NCBI GenBank assembly: GCA_016699325.1
Contig: CP064971.1
Location: 1,488,001-1,552,000 of the forward strand
Reading direction: 5' to 3'
Length of the DNA stretch: 64,000 nt
Source of the DNA: Methanolinea sp.
GTDB taxonomy: Archaea > Halobacteriota > Methanomicrobia > Methanomicrobiales > Methanospirillaceae
Part shown: positions 1 through 8,902 of the stretch, piece by piece
Layout: every line of letters begins with the position of its first letter
Position numbering within the stretch: position 1 is the first letter of the stretch
Notes under the pieces: model-generated
Seen by the model: the letters and a program-made list of their open reading frames with translations, nothing else
Database searches by the model: none
What the model was told of the DNA's origin: nothing
Made by a program: the position numbers and the translations under genes

Positions 1-377
1 GTTCCCCTGAACCGCGATCCCACCACCAAGTCGAAACCTTTTTCCATTTCATGAATAAGGAGCGGGATCTCGTTGAAATCATAGGTATTGTCAGCGTCAC
101 CAATGACGATATACCGCCCCCTGACATGCGTAAAAGCTTCCATGTATGCACATCCATATCCTCGTGATTTTGGATGGACGACCCTTGCTCCGAGAGATCG
201 GGCTATTTCCGGGGTTTTATCGGTTGAGGAATCTGTAACAATTATTTCTCCGTTTATCCCTTGATTTTTGAAAACATTCTGTATTTTCCTAATGCAGGTC
301 TCAATGGTCTGTTCTTCGTTCAAGGTCGGTAATATGACACTTAATTCGATTGGTTTTCCTGTAAATTCAGAAATCAA
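1..377 (-). CDS. Family 2 glycosyltransferase (DPM1-like), 3' end beyond the window
   Basis: Reading the minus strand from 377 gives an open frame of at least 125 codons that runs off the window edge. It contains the GT-A hallmarks ELSVILPTLNEE near residue 10, TDSSTDKT near 41, a GYG segment near 61 and the metal-binding GDADNTYD near 85. These are typical of dolichol-phosphate-mannose synthase-like GT2 enzymes, which move a sugar from a nucleotide sugar to a lipid or glycan carrier at the membrane. An in-frame TGA lies three codons upstream, so the start has to be the TTG at 375-377. GGTGA sits just before it as a ribosome binding site. Substrate cannot be told. The remaining C-terminus is outside the window. 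Confidence 0.85.
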   Translation of the reverse strand, partial: MISEFTGKPIELSVILPTLNEEQTIETCIRKIQNVFKNQGINGEIIVTDSSTDKTPEIARSLGARVVHPKSRGYGCAYMEAFTHVRGRYIVIGDADNTYDFNEIPLLIHEMEKGFDLVVGSRFRG

Positions 378-461
378 ATACCTTCACCCGGGAATTATGT
401 GGAGTCTTATTGTTTGAGTATTAATTTGTGGTTATTAGAATAAACCCCTACCGCATCTGAA

Positions 462-623
462 ATGAACTGGTTTTACGGGATGAGATGGAAGATCGAAGGG
501 GTGTTTTCTGCCGTGAAACGAACATTTGGTGGATCGTTAACCGCCTCTTTTCGTGAAGGAATGAAGCGTGAAGGAATGGTGAAGTTCAATTGCTACAATG
601 TGCTGGTCCCGATGGCTGTATAG
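462..623 (+). pseudogene. Transposase C-terminal remnant (IS5/DDE-like)
   Basis: A 53-codon open frame ending in TAG contains the segments MRWKIEGVFSAVKRTFGG and MVKFNCYNVLV. The motif R-W-x-I-E-x-x-F-S-x-x-K-R-x-F-G is the region around the catalytic Glu at the C-terminus of IS5-type DDE transposases. An in-frame stop lies just upstream and nothing of the N-terminal DDE domain is seen. It is a relic, not an active gene. No inverted repeats were identified. Confidence 0.7.
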
Positions 624-745
624 GGACAAATTCAGGTTTGTTCTGGTAAAATAATGCCGATTTGAAATTGTACGACACCACAAGGATATCAGAATTATTT
701 TATACTGTGTTCACGTACCTTGTAGACGCAATTTCTATCCGTTGC

Positions 746-819
746 GGGCTCGTGGTCTAGCTGGTTATGACGTCGCCTTGACATGGCGGAGGTCAGGAGT
801 TCGAATCTCCTCGAGCCCA
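746..819 (+). tRNA. tRNA-Val (anticodon GAC)
   Basis: The 74-nt sequence folds as a complete cloverleaf. Acceptor arms GGGCTCG (746-752) and CGAGCCC (812-818) pair perfectly and A819 is the discriminator base. The anticodon stem TCGCC/GGCGG encloses the loop TTGACAT with anticodon GAC. The T-arm carries GTTCGAATC. CCA is not encoded, and no intron is seen. A T-run follows at 826-830. Confidence 0.95.
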
Positions 820-825
820 TCCCTG

Positions 826-830
826 TTTTT
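826..830 (+). terminator. Oligo-T terminator after tRNA-Val
   Basis: Five T residues start seven bases after the tRNA 3' end. Archaeal RNA polymerase commonly stops in such runs. The assignment rests on position only. Confidence 0.35.
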
Positions 831-1118
831 CCGTTATGGAAGAGGTGAAACGGCACGGTTTAACACTTGCGCCTGGGAACAAATCCATCTTGGCACCGGG
901 GGCATATTTGGTATGCCAATCTTCAAATTCGAGACTTTCTTCTCCTCTTCGTGAAGTGTTATGAGGAAATATACGAGAAAGAAGAGTGCGGCCGGAAAAA
1001 GAAACGCACCAAGGGATCCCAAGTGGATTGCAAGTCCGGTGGCCAGAGGGTAGAGTGACAGTATCAGTCCTTTCGATCCGGGAAAAGGTATAGAAAGGAT
1101 GATTTCTAATGCATCACC
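831..1118. other. Intergenic region with no supported gene
   Basis: No convincing gene is visible. The minus strand is open across this stretch and encodes a hydrophobic segment (about 1080-965), but no start codon with a ribosome binding site fits it. The plus strand probably holds the promoter and leader of the phosphoribosyltransferase gene at 1119; AGGATGA at about 1095-1101 is the best purine-rich element. Confidence 0.4.
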
Positions 1119-1844
1119 ATGGGGCGGATAATCGAAGACCCTGCACTCCGCAACAAAACCCTGGTATTCAGGGACCGGACTGATGCAGGTGTCAGACTCG
1201 CGAAATTTACCCGCGAGCATCTCAGGCTTGATACACCCATGGTGTGTGCCATCCCGGCAGGGGGCATCCCGGTCGGGCTGGAGCTGGCCCGGGTATTTCA
1301 TACCGATCTGGTGCCCGCGGTGGTACGGAAGCTGAAGATCCCCTGGAACCCTGAAGCGGGGTTTGGAGCCATGACCTGGGACGGACGGATCTTCCTGAAC
1401 CAGCCGCTGGCAAGCCAGCTCCGCCTTTCCCCCGAAGAGATCAGGTTGGCTAAGGAACAGACACAGGAAGTTATCAGGCAGCGAATGGAACTTTTTGCAA
1501 GAGGGCAGCCCCCTCCGTCATTTCGCCACCGGACTGTCGTCCTGACCGATGACGGTCTCGCGTCGGGTTACACCATGCTTGCAGCAATCGAAGCGGTCAT
1601 TTCCGATGAGCCCGATCGGATTGTAGTTGCGGTGCCGACAGGATCAAGGGGGGCAGCCGCTCTCGTCGCAGAAAAATCTGAATCGGTCGTCTGCATGAAC
1701 CTGAAGGATAGGTATCCCTTTGCCGTGGCTGATGCTTACCGGAACTGGCACGATCTTTCAGATGAGGAAGTTCTCGAGTACCTTGATCTTAGCGGAAGAA
1801 ATCCGCAAAGGCTGACTCCACGATCCGATGATTTCCCGGCTTAG
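1119..1844 (+). CDS. Phosphoribosyltransferase-superfamily protein
   Basis: The 241-residue protein carries the PRPP-binding signature VVLTDDGLASGYTM (about residues 145-158), with two adjacent acidic residues as in type I phosphoribosyltransferases. An N-terminal segment PAGGIPVGLELA (about 48-59) resembles the PPi loop. Such enzymes transfer ribose phosphate from PRPP to a base, or in this branch may regulate or hydrolyse. The nucleobase-recognising hood is not diagnostic, so the substrate is unknown. It is a cytosolic single gene. A second ATG at 1109 is out of frame, which supports the ATG at 1119. Confidence 0.8.
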   Translation: MGRIIEDPALRNKTLVFRDRTDAGVRLAKFTREHLRLDTPMVCAIPAGGIPVGLELARVFHTDLVPAVVRKLKIPWNPEAGFGAMTWDGRIFLNQPLASQLRLSPEEIRLAKEQTQEVIRQRMELFARGQPPPSFRHRTVVLTDDGLASGYTMLAAIEAVISDEPDRIVVAVPTGSRGAAALVAEKSESVVCMNLKDRYPFAVADAYRNWHDLSDEEVLEYLDLSGRNPQRLTPRSDDFPA

Positions 1845-2003
1845 GACCTGGCGGGTGCACTCATCGATTCATTTTTTTCCAGTTAAATCATACCCCTCTC
1901 CTGATACGCCCGATCAGCTGGACCGACTGGACTATCCCTGTACTTTTATGAGGGGAACATCCGGGGATTGGGTTCGTGGCTTCAATACAGAGAGGTGGCA
2001 GGA

Positions 2004-2474
2004 ATGATCTTTAAGGATAAAAAGAACAGATACGTGATCGAACTCCCTGATGGATGGCAGGAGCGGAGGGGGCGGTTTGGGACACTCTCACACCACAGCG
2101 TTTTTTTCGGCCTCATCGGTGACAAGCACTACTTCGAATCCGCGGACGGCCTATCACGGCTCACCGTTTCTGCCGGAGCAAATATCTGGCCAAGCACCAT
2201 CATCAGGAAAGCTGTGGTATGTGATTTCCTGGTATTCAACGTATTTCTTGAACTTATGGAGACCGACATCAAGGAAATTGAGGGATTCTGCCTTGGGGGC
2301 GAGGCAAACACTGTGTATTACCGCTACAAGAGTCCCCACGGCAGTGGACGTTTCATCTCGGCGGTGAGGAAGGGTCGCGAATATACAATCAGGACATCGT
2401 TGACCGGTATTGACGACATCATGAGAAGAGAAGCCGAAATCGAGAGGGTTATCGCGTCGTTCAGGTTTATCTAA
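2004..2474 (+). CDS. Hypothetical protein, 156 aa
   Basis: No family is recognised. The protein is soluble and mixed alpha/beta in appearance, starting MIFKDKKNRYVIELPDGW and ending VIASFRFI. It lacks a signal peptide, membrane segments and Cys pairs. The pattern of a short domain that begins with a beta-strand and a PDGW turn resembles stress- or binding-type small domains, but this is only an impression. I chose the ATG at 2004 because GAGGTGG at about 1992-1998 is well placed; the frame is open back to a TTG at 1968. It stands alone, with a convergent small membrane protein downstream. Confidence 0.65.
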   Translation: MIFKDKKNRYVIELPDGWQERRGRFGTLSHHSVFFGLIGDKHYFESADGLSRLTVSAGANIWPSTIIRKAVVCDFLVFNVFLELMETDIKEIEGFCLGGEANTVYYRYKSPHGSGRFISAVRKGREYTIRTSLTGIDDIMRREAEIERVIASFRFI

Positions 2475-2503
2475 GTGTGCCAGAGGATCTTCCCGGCCTT
2501 TGA

Positions 2504-2713
2504 TCATTTTTTCAGGATTTTCCACACTACCGTGAGCACAGCGATGGCTAGAAATGCCATACCGGTCCACCAGAGGTCGAAGGTCAGGAAAAAGACAATG
2601 GCTGCAACGAGCGCAGCAGGAAGGAGCATCCAGATCAACCTGACAATGAACAGGACGATCGCTATCCCGATGATAACCAGGGCAAGGAATCCGATGAATG
2701 CTATGATATCCAT
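2504..2713 (-). CDS. Small membrane protein, 69 aa
   Basis: The product is almost entirely hydrophobic. It has one helix at about residues 3-25, a second at about 27-45 and a third at about 48-64, and it ends in the basic tail WKILKK. It is probably an integral membrane protein of unknown function. The frame stays open upstream to 2872, but the extension is charged and unlike a protein, so MDIIAFIGF at 2713 is preferred. There is no Shine-Dalgarno sequence; AATAAATG lies about 15-20 bases upstream, so a leaderless transcript is possible. It converges with the gene ending at 2474. Confidence 0.55.
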   Translation of the reverse strand: MDIIAFIGFLALVIIGIAIVLFIVRLIWMLLPAALVAAIVFFLTFDLWWTGMAFLAIAVLTVVWKILKK

Positions 2714-2908
2714 AGGGGAGCCACATTTATTCCCCTCTTCCTCAGTACCAATAAGGTTTTGCATCCGGGGATTCTTCCGGGGTGTCAGCATTCTTAACCA
2801 ACCGTGATACTGGAATACAGGTGACAGAAACCACCATCTTCTGGATAAAACGTTCATACCTCGAAGGGTCACTCACATTGCGTTGCCGGAGCGCATAGGT
2901 TCAAGACC

Positions 2909-3364
2909 ATGGAATGCCATGGAATCTGTGCCGTGACACCCCATCCTTTCATTCCTGATGAATCGGTGCTCATGCGCTGGATGGCGCTCGAGATGGGAAA
3001 AGTCAACGATGGCGTCGTAGCTCAACGCCGGAGACTTTCCGAACTTTTATCAGAAGAACACCCCTCAGCTGTGACCCGGAACGGTACGGAATTCACCTTT
3101 AATCTTGGGATTATCAGGAAACTGGGAGAAAACCTTCCTCACCGGCTCCATCCTCTGTTGAGACTTCCAATCATCTTCTTCTTTGATTCGACCGTGCCTG
3201 ACAGCTGCCTGCTCACCGATGAAGTAGCATTAGAAGCGCTCCAGATCCTCGGGGAACTCTCCCGGTTTCGGGAATTTGACGGAGGAAAGCTCTGGGTTGG
3301 TCGTGCCATCGTGTTTGCAATCATGCAGAGATATCCAACTGCAGTTCAGATCATGATGAATTAA
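2909..3364 (+). CDS. DUF61 / UPF0216 family protein
   Basis: The 151-residue protein matches the archaeal UPF0216 (DUF61) pattern: an early W-M-x-L-E-M-x-K-V-N, then QRRRLSELLSEEHP, then an LRLPIIFFF core near residue 85, and a C-terminal helical segment with the motif GGKLWVGRAIVF. The molecular function of the family is not known to me. It is cytosolic. The start is uncertain: 2909 gives the longest form, while an ATG at about 2972 (MRWMALEMG) would match the conserved core more closely. Confidence 0.75.
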   Translation: MECHGICAVTPHPFIPDESVLMRWMALEMGKVNDGVVAQRRRLSELLSEEHPSAVTRNGTEFTFNLGIIRKLGENLPHRLHPLLRLPIIFFFDSTVPDSCLLTDEVALEALQILGELSRFREFDGGKLWVGRAIVFAIMQRYPTAVQIMMN

Positions 3365-3606
3365 TACAGGAAGATCCCCATTCGAAGTGGTGAAAAGAGT
3401 TGAGGGACAGGCCACATATTGCATTCCTTTGAGCAGTTCTGGTGGAATGCATCCGGATCATCATAACCTTTAAACGATTGTTTCACAATATATTGTCATT
3501 AAAATTCCAGCCAACGGTTTTCTGGTTCAGGTAATCTTCACTGCCAAGATTATAGGTAATCTGGTGGTTTCAGGAAGAAGGGGTGGCTGGTTAAAAACAC
3601 CAGGCG

Positions 3607-4455
3607 ATGAGAACGACTATAACGAAGCACCACGGCAAGCACCATATGGCAGTCGACCACTACACCCGGATAATGGGGGACATTCAGGCACTTTTCCGCT
3701 CGCGCCTTCAGATCCAGATCCTCCTCGCTCTTTCTGATGGAAACAAGACCCTAGCCCAGCTCCGCGAGATTACTGGGAGTTCCTCACAGGCCCTCATCCC
3801 GAAGATACGGAAGCTTGAAGCGAACAACTATATCGCAATATCGGAGTACGAATACCACTTAACCCCGGTGGGAAAAATCCTGGCCCTGAAGATCCAGGAC
3901 ATCATCCTCTTCAAATCGGTTACCCGGAAGCACAAGGATTTCTGGGATCAGCACCGGGTTGATGCGATCCCGGAACCATTTCTGCAAGATCTTGGAGAAC
4001 TCTATCAAACCGAGATCGTTTCTGATACGAATGTAGACATTTTCAATGTCTATTTTAACTTCCTCAAGGTACTCAATGAGGCTGAACGGGTCTGCATAGT
4101 CTCCCCTATCTCCAGCCCTGCTCATACCGAAGCGGTAGCAAAACGTGCGATGGAAGGGGCGACAATAGATCTTCTTGTGGGTAAAGAACTCATCGAACAG
4201 TTCTCCCGACCGTCTTATGCCGAAAAGATATCCGAGGTGGTCGGAACCGGGAGGGGGAAAATCTTTATACTGGATCCCATGCCGAAACTGGGGTTGACTG
4301 TGACTGACAAGGCAATCTCCCTCGGCCTGTATAAGCTCGACGGGATCACCTATGATTCGACATCTGACCTCTTCTCAAGAGAAGAACGGGCGGTCAGGTG
4401 GGGCCAGCGGCTCTTTGATTACTACCGGAAACAAGCGACCGAATTAATATTGTAA
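3607..4455 (+). CDS. Winged-helix regulator with FilR1-type C-terminal domain (DUF1724-like)
   Basis: Residues about 25-95 form a winged helix: LQIQILLALSDGNKTLAQL, then the recognition helix SSSQALIPKIRKLE, then a wing with the pattern Y-x-L-T-P-V-G-K-I-L. The remaining two thirds match the methanogen-specific FilR1/DUF1724 sensor domain, with the segments VCIVSPISSPAHTEAV and IFILDPMPKLGLTVTD. Such proteins are common, abundant regulators in methanogens, and some respond to quorum or metabolic signals. Target genes are not evident here. The start may be 3607, 3646 (MAVDHYTR) or 3673; none has a strong ribosome binding site. An AT-rich promoter region (3480-3560) precedes it. Confidence 0.8.
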   Translation: MRTTITKHHGKHHMAVDHYTRIMGDIQALFRSRLQIQILLALSDGNKTLAQLREITGSSSQALIPKIRKLEANNYIAISEYEYHLTPVGKILALKIQDIILFKSVTRKHKDFWDQHRVDAIPEPFLQDLGELYQTEIVSDTNVDIFNVYFNFLKVLNEAERVCIVSPISSPAHTEAVAKRAMEGATIDLLVGKELIEQFSRPSYAEKISEVVGTGRGKIFILDPMPKLGLTVTDKAISLGLYKLDGITYDSTSDLFSREERAVRWGQRLFDYYRKQATELIL

Positions 4456-4707
4456 GATGCGATTAATATTTGTCAAATCCATTCTCTTTATCAAATCAAA
4501 GGCATTAGTGCCGGGCAAACTATTATATTTCCATCAATTTCATTTTCTTTTTGTAGACAGTTCCCGGTTCTGAGGCGAAGAGAGGCGGAGTGGAGCATAA
4601 GATCATTAATTGATCTGATGAATATTCACTAGTTGGTTGGATCTTAGTCACTTTGTTTAATTTTAATCATGGGAATGTATGTTAATTTCAGGCAAGACAA
4701 ATAATTC

Positions 4708-5640
4708 ATGTCTGAATACTGGTATCCGCATGACTGGTTTACATTGAATCTCGTTGTTGTGTTCGATTACCTCGTGTATAGCTCGCTTTATCTCTCGTTT
4801 GCCGCCGGGTTCATGGCATATATTTCCAGTGTTCTCCATGAAGTATCATTCAATCCTGCTGTTTTCGTTCTCGGCATGCTGATAACCTACTCGGTATACA
4901 ATCTGAACCGGAAGACCGATGAGAGCGAAGACGCCATCAATCATTCGAAACGATACGGATTCACCAAAAAATATGAAAGACTCCTTTTCTCTACGGCAAT
5001 AGGGGCATATATCCTTGCGCTCGCCATTTCCTGGCTCTACGGTCCCGCTGTTGTGGTGATATCGGCCATCCCCCTGATCAGCGGGGTGGTTTATAGCGCC
5101 CCGGTATTTCCCCGGGGATTTCCGTACCGCCGCTTGAAAGAGATCCCGGTCGCAAAGAGTCTCATCGTTGCTGTAGCCTGGGCCCTCCCGCCTACCCTCC
5201 TTCCTGTATACATAGCTGGGGCGTTTCCGGACACGATTACCCTGGCCGCAATCCTATTCTTTTTTTCCCTGGTCTTTATCAATACCGTGCTCTTCGACAT
5301 GCGGGATGTTGAAGGAGATCGGCTCACAGGGGTAAGGACCATCCCGGTCTGCATCGGGATAGCTGCCACAACGCTGCTGCTGAAGATGGTCAATATTATC
5401 TTCGGGGTAACAGTAGTGCTCCTGTTATGGAACAAGATTCCGCTGGCTTACATCATGCTTATCGTAATGGGAATTTTCTATGCCCACTGGTATATCCGCA
5501 ACTACCGGAAGATCAGTGAGAGCAACCTCCTATGCGACCTGATCGCAGATGGCCAGTTCATTGCCCTGGGCCTGTTGATGGTGGTCATAGTGGCAGTATC
5601 AGCATCATTCAATCCAGCAGGTATCGCCGCCGCGATATGA
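4708..5640 (+). CDS. UbiA-family prenyltransferase
   Basis: This is an integral membrane protein of 310 residues with about eight or nine hydrophobic helices. Two aspartate motifs mark the UbiA superfamily: N-x3-D-x3-D at residues 67-75 (NRKTDESED) and D-x2-D-x3-D at 197-204 (DMRDVEGD). These bind the Mg-diphosphate of an isoprenyl donor. In archaea the superfamily makes membrane lipids (DGGGP synthase) or attaches prenyl chains to aromatic heads. The sequence looks more like the non-DGGGP branch, so the acceptor is left open. An AT-rich promoter zone with TTTAATTTTAATC lies about 45 bases upstream. Confidence 0.85.
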   Translation: MSEYWYPHDWFTLNLVVVFDYLVYSSLYLSFAAGFMAYISSVLHEVSFNPAVFVLGMLITYSVYNLNRKTDESEDAINHSKRYGFTKKYERLLFSTAIGAYILALAISWLYGPAVVVISAIPLISGVVYSAPVFPRGFPYRRLKEIPVAKSLIVAVAWALPPTLLPVYIAGAFPDTITLAAILFFFSLVFINTVLFDMRDVEGDRLTGVRTIPVCIGIAATTLLLKMVNIIFGVTVVLLLWNKIPLAYIMLIVMGIFYAHWYIRNYRKISESNLLCDLIADGQFIALGLLMVVIVAVSASFNPAGIAAAI

Positions 5641-5832
5641 TGCGCGATACAGGCCGCGGTTGGTGTTGTGAGAAATACCCTCCATCTCTTCCAAACCAAA
5701 CTTCTTTCATGAAACCGGCATATCAACCAATACCCTAACTTCCCGGGCCGGGTCTCCCTCTCATCATTCCCTTCCTATTGCACCTCTGGTCTGCTTGGCA
5801 TTCATCGCGGTTTGGAAACGGTAACCATCATT

Positions 5833-5913
5833 TTACAACAGGCATATGGGGGCCGAACATCCGGAGGAAAAGAGCAGCAGTAACGCCAGGCCAGCCAGGA
5901 GCATGAGCTTCAT
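5833..5913 (-). CDS. Very short lipoprotein-like ORF (26 aa)
   Basis: This ORF lies in an otherwise empty 425-base gap. It reads MKLMLLAGLALLLLFSSGC followed by seven residues and a stop, so it has a basic start, a hydrophobic core and a lipobox LFSSGC. GGACAAGGA sits about ten bases before the ATG. It could be a microlipoprotein or the surviving signal peptide of a decayed lipoprotein gene. The rest of 5641-6065 shows nothing I can assign apart from the likely promoter of the gene at 6066. Confidence 0.3.
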   Translation of the reverse strand: MKLMLLAGLALLLLFSSGCSAPICLL

Positions 5914-6065
5914 CAGGGGTATCCTTGTCCTTAAGGTACGTATGGTCATCCCGGCACCATGAATCGGGTAAGGGTGTTCGGTAGGCATGACCCGCAGGAT
6001 TATGAATCTTCGGATGCCATTCCTATACACAAAGATACCTCTGAAAAACCGGCGTTCCCTCTGTT

Positions 6066-7091
6066 ATGCATCGTCAACTTATCCTCGTTATTCACGGCCC
6101 CGAACCCTTTGACTCCGGAGAGGCCGCTTTTCTCATCGAACAGCTGGCTCCCTCCCGCATTATCGTAGCCGGGGTGATGGCCCGGACCGCTGCAGAAGAG
6201 TCAGGGATCCCCTGCGAGCTGGCCGGTCTTCCCCCGAGCATGGTAATCCGCGATCTCCCTCTCGAAACGGTCCTCGCCAACCACGGCAAGACACCGGATT
6301 CGGGCAGGATATTTGGGGAGATAGTTGCCTCACGCCTCGCCCCTCGCGGTATCCTCCATCTTGAAGCCTCGAGCAGGACCCTCTTTCTCTGGAACCGGGA
6401 GCCTGATACGCTGGCACAGGAAACCGCGGAGAGAACCGGTTATATGATTGAAGAGGTCAGAACTCCTCCACTTGGGGATACATCACAGCGGATCATCCGG
6501 GGATGTCTTCCTGGCGAGGCAGTCTTTGTAAACGGGATCGTAATCGGGCAGGCCACCGGTCCGGAGGTGGTGATCCGGAAAGAAGGTAGGAGTATTATCC
6601 CGGTCTCCGGTATGCATGCCAAGGATCACGGGCTGGAGAAGCTCGCAGATCAGCCGTTCATCGACCTCTCACGGGTATGGTGCAAAAGCGGATTGGTCCG
6701 GACCGCTCTTCCACGGGCAGGTGAACCCCGGACCGGCCCGGGCCGAGTGCTCTTCATCGACCACTGCGGGCACCGGCTCTATGATGTGATCACTCCTGAA
6801 ACCAGGGGGATTGTCTGTGTAGGGGATGACACGACTGCCGTCTGTGGTCATATCGCTGCCCACCTTGGCATCCCGGTCCTGGGCATCGTTGACGGCGACG
6901 CAGATGGCATCGTGCCGTCTTCATTTGCCCCGGGAACGGTCATCGCCCGTGCCGTGCGGGAACGGGACGATGATATCGGCAGGGAAATCCAGGGAATGAT
7001 ACCGGGGAAGATGGTTGCCTGGGATGACGTTGTGGAAAATCTCATCGGGTATCTCGGAGAACGGGTGGAGATAATCCGCTCCGGGAGGTAA
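6066..7091 (+). CDS. DUF2117 family protein (methanogen-conserved)
   Basis: The 341-residue cytosolic protein opens with LILVIHGPEPFDSGEA, the pattern of the DUF2117 family found in methanogens. A central stretch with DTSQRIIRG and FVNGIVIGQATG precedes a C-terminal Rossmann-like half: RVLFIDHCGHRLYDVI, then GIVCVGDDTTAVCGHIAAH, then a GDADGI turn. The C-terminal half looks like a nucleotide-type fold, and the DHCGH and GDDTTAVCGH His/Cys sites could bind metal, but no activity is established. It is a monocistronic gene that converges with the DNA ligase gene. Confidence 0.7.
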   Translation: MHRQLILVIHGPEPFDSGEAAFLIEQLAPSRIIVAGVMARTAAEESGIPCELAGLPPSMVIRDLPLETVLANHGKTPDSGRIFGEIVASRLAPRGILHLEASSRTLFLWNREPDTLAQETAERTGYMIEEVRTPPLGDTSQRIIRGCLPGEAVFVNGIVIGQATGPEVVIRKEGRSIIPVSGMHAKDHGLEKLADQPFIDLSRVWCKSGLVRTALPRAGEPRTGPGRVLFIDHCGHRLYDVITPETRGIVCVGDDTTAVCGHIAAHLGIPVLGIVDGDADGIVPSSFAPGTVIARAVRERDDDIGREIQGMIPGKMVAWDDVVENLIGYLGERVEIIRSGR

Positions 7092-7186
7092 AGCCGTCAG
7101 TTCGTGCAGCCTTCCGGAGGAAACCGTATGTATCCCGAATGGGACTGCTCATCGGGACCTGTCAGAAACGGACCTTTCCTTTAGAA

Positions 7187-8836
7187 TCAGGCTTCCTGGG
7201 AACGAACCCCCCCCTGGTGCGTGTACCGTTCCCTGATGCCGTCAACGGTTTCGATCTCATCGATGGACTTGTCGTCCCGCAGCCTGATGAAACGCGGGAA
7301 CCGAAGCGCAAAACCACTCTCGTAGTTTGGACTCTTCTGGATCTCGGAGTAACCAACTTCGACCACCATCCCGGGCTCGAACCGGACCTCTTTTCCCTGC
7401 TGGCTTATTACCCTGTCTTTCAGTAGGACATAGATCTCCTGGAGCTGCTCATCGGAAAACCCGGTTGCCACCCTCGAGAGTGGGACAAGCTCGCCCTGAT
7501 CCTGGCAGGCGAGAAGGAATGAACCAAAGACATGTGCCCGTTTCCCCTCGCCCCAGTCGGCACCAATGACTGCCAGGTCGAGGGTATCAACGTCCGGCTT
7601 GATCTTGATCCAGTTCTTCCCCCGCACTCCCGGGGTGTAAGGCGACCCCGGCACTTTCAACATTAACCCTTCGTGTCCGGCGGCGAGCGCATCGCGATAC
7701 ATCCGATCTATCTCCTCCGTATCGTCGCTCACGATCTGGGGGGCCAGGTGCGCGTTTAATACGCCCACGAGCTTTCTCCTTCGCTCAAATAGAGGGAGAT
7801 CGATCAAGGTCTCCCCGTCCAGGAAGAGGATATCGAAGACGTATGGGACCATTTGGATCTCCTCCCGGATCGAATCGATCCCATACTTTCTCCGGAATCT
7901 CCGGAGGACGGTCTGGAACGGCATCGGCTTTCCGTCCGAAGTGGCGATGACCTCGCCATCCAGGATGACGTCATGCGTGGTGGCGGCCATCAGAACCTCG
8001 GTGACGTCTGGAAGGGCAGCGGTCACGTCTTCCAGCTTCCGCGAGTACATCCTGCAGCGGTTCCCTGCTTTGTGGAACTGGAACCTGCTCCCATCATACT
8101 TGTACTCGGCGGCCATCGCACCGTTATCGGCAACCGCTCCGGTGACGGTACCCTGCTGGGCAAGCATCATCCGTACCGGGCGGAACGGTTCGATCCTGAC
8201 ATCACGAAGGCGATCGCTGCCCTGCCGGGCCAGGAGGGCAACCTTCCCGAGGTCGTTTTCCGCCTGGAAGGCGTGTTCAACGAGAGCGGGATCAACTGAG
8301 AAGGCCCTGGCGATTGCTTCCCTGACGTTTCCCTCACCGACCCCGATCCGGAGATCCTCGAGCATGATCCGGGAGAGATACCTCCCTTCGAGTGGCCTGG
8401 AATTTGTGAACAGACGCCTGACCAGGAGGAGCTTCTCACGCTGCGACTTCTTTCCCTCCGAAGCAGCGATGGATGTGAGGTCCCGATACACGTCAGTGAT
8501 GGTCAGGTCTTCGGGAAAGAATGAGGTTTGCTCTTTTTGGGCGAGGAGCTCCTCGACCGCCCGTCCCACGTCCCCGGTGCGGTTGATGACCCGGACCACA
8601 TCGTCCCGTTGAATGCCAGCCACGTACGCGATGCCTTCATACAGGAGGTTCGGACCAATTCCGAGCTTTGCCGGGCTCCAGTCGGGGAAGATCCTTCCCA
8701 TCACGAACCGGATGAAGATCGGTAATTCATCATCGGGAAGACCGGGGAGGACCCGGCTGATAATATCGATCATCTCCAACCTCCCGGAAGTTCCTTCCAG
8801 CTGCTCGCAGATCCGGGCGAATTCGATGAAATCCAT
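7187..8836 (-). CDS. lig: ATP-dependent DNA ligase
   Basis: The 549-residue protein is full length for an archaeal replicative ligase. The order is N-terminal DNA-binding domain (about 1-215), adenylation domain with nucleophile motif [10 protein letters not shown] (Lys246), motif DGEVI (near 310), motif EGLMLK (near 415), and OB fold with WIKIKPD. It seals nicks by forming a Lys-AMP, and joins Okazaki fragments and repair patches. The start at 8836 ([11 protein letters not shown]) matches the family; the frame is open further but that extension is not conserved in type. It lies 66 bases after the MBL hydrolase gene on the same strand, probably in one transcript. Confidence 0.93.
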   Translation of the reverse strand: MDFIEFARICEQLEGTSGRLEMIDIISRVLPGLPDDELPIFIRFVMGRIFPDWSPAKLGIGPNLLYEGIAYVAGIQRDDVVRVINRTGDVGRAVEELLAQKEQTSFFPEDLTITDVYRDLTSIAASEGKKSQREKLLLVRRLFTNSRPLEGRYLSRIMLEDLRIGVGEGNVREAIARAFSVDPALVEHAFQAENDLGKVALLARQGSDRLRDVRIEPFRPVRMMLAQQGTVTGAVADNGAMAAEYKYDGSRFQFHKAGNRCRMYSRKLEDVTAALPDVTEVLMAATTHDVILDGEVIATSDGKPMPFQTVLRRFRRKYGIDSIREEIQMVPYVFDILFLDGETLIDLPLFERRRKLVGVLNAHLAPQIVSDDTEEIDRMYRDALAAGHEGLMLKVPGSPYTPGVRGKNWIKIKPDVDTLDLAVIGADWGEGKRAHVFGSFLLACQDQGELVPLSRVATGFSDEQLQEIYVLLKDRVISQQGKEVRFEPGMVVEVGYSEIQKSPNYESGFALRFPRFIRLRDDKSIDEIETVDGIRERYTHQGGVRSQEA

Positions 8837-8902
8837 ACACAGCCCCCGTTTCGAGAACAGCATTGGCGGGGTCAGGGAATAAGAGTTCCCATCGGAGGAC
8901 AA

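Noticed and set aside
834..1301. Long minus-strand frame with a hydrophobic section
   Set aside because: It overlaps the phosphoribosyltransferase gene antisense, has no start with a ribosome binding site near the hydrophobic part, and its tail is unlike a protein.
7853..8612. Long plus-strand frames opposite the ligase gene
   Set aside because: They are antisense shadows of a clear DNA ligase with all catalytic motifs.
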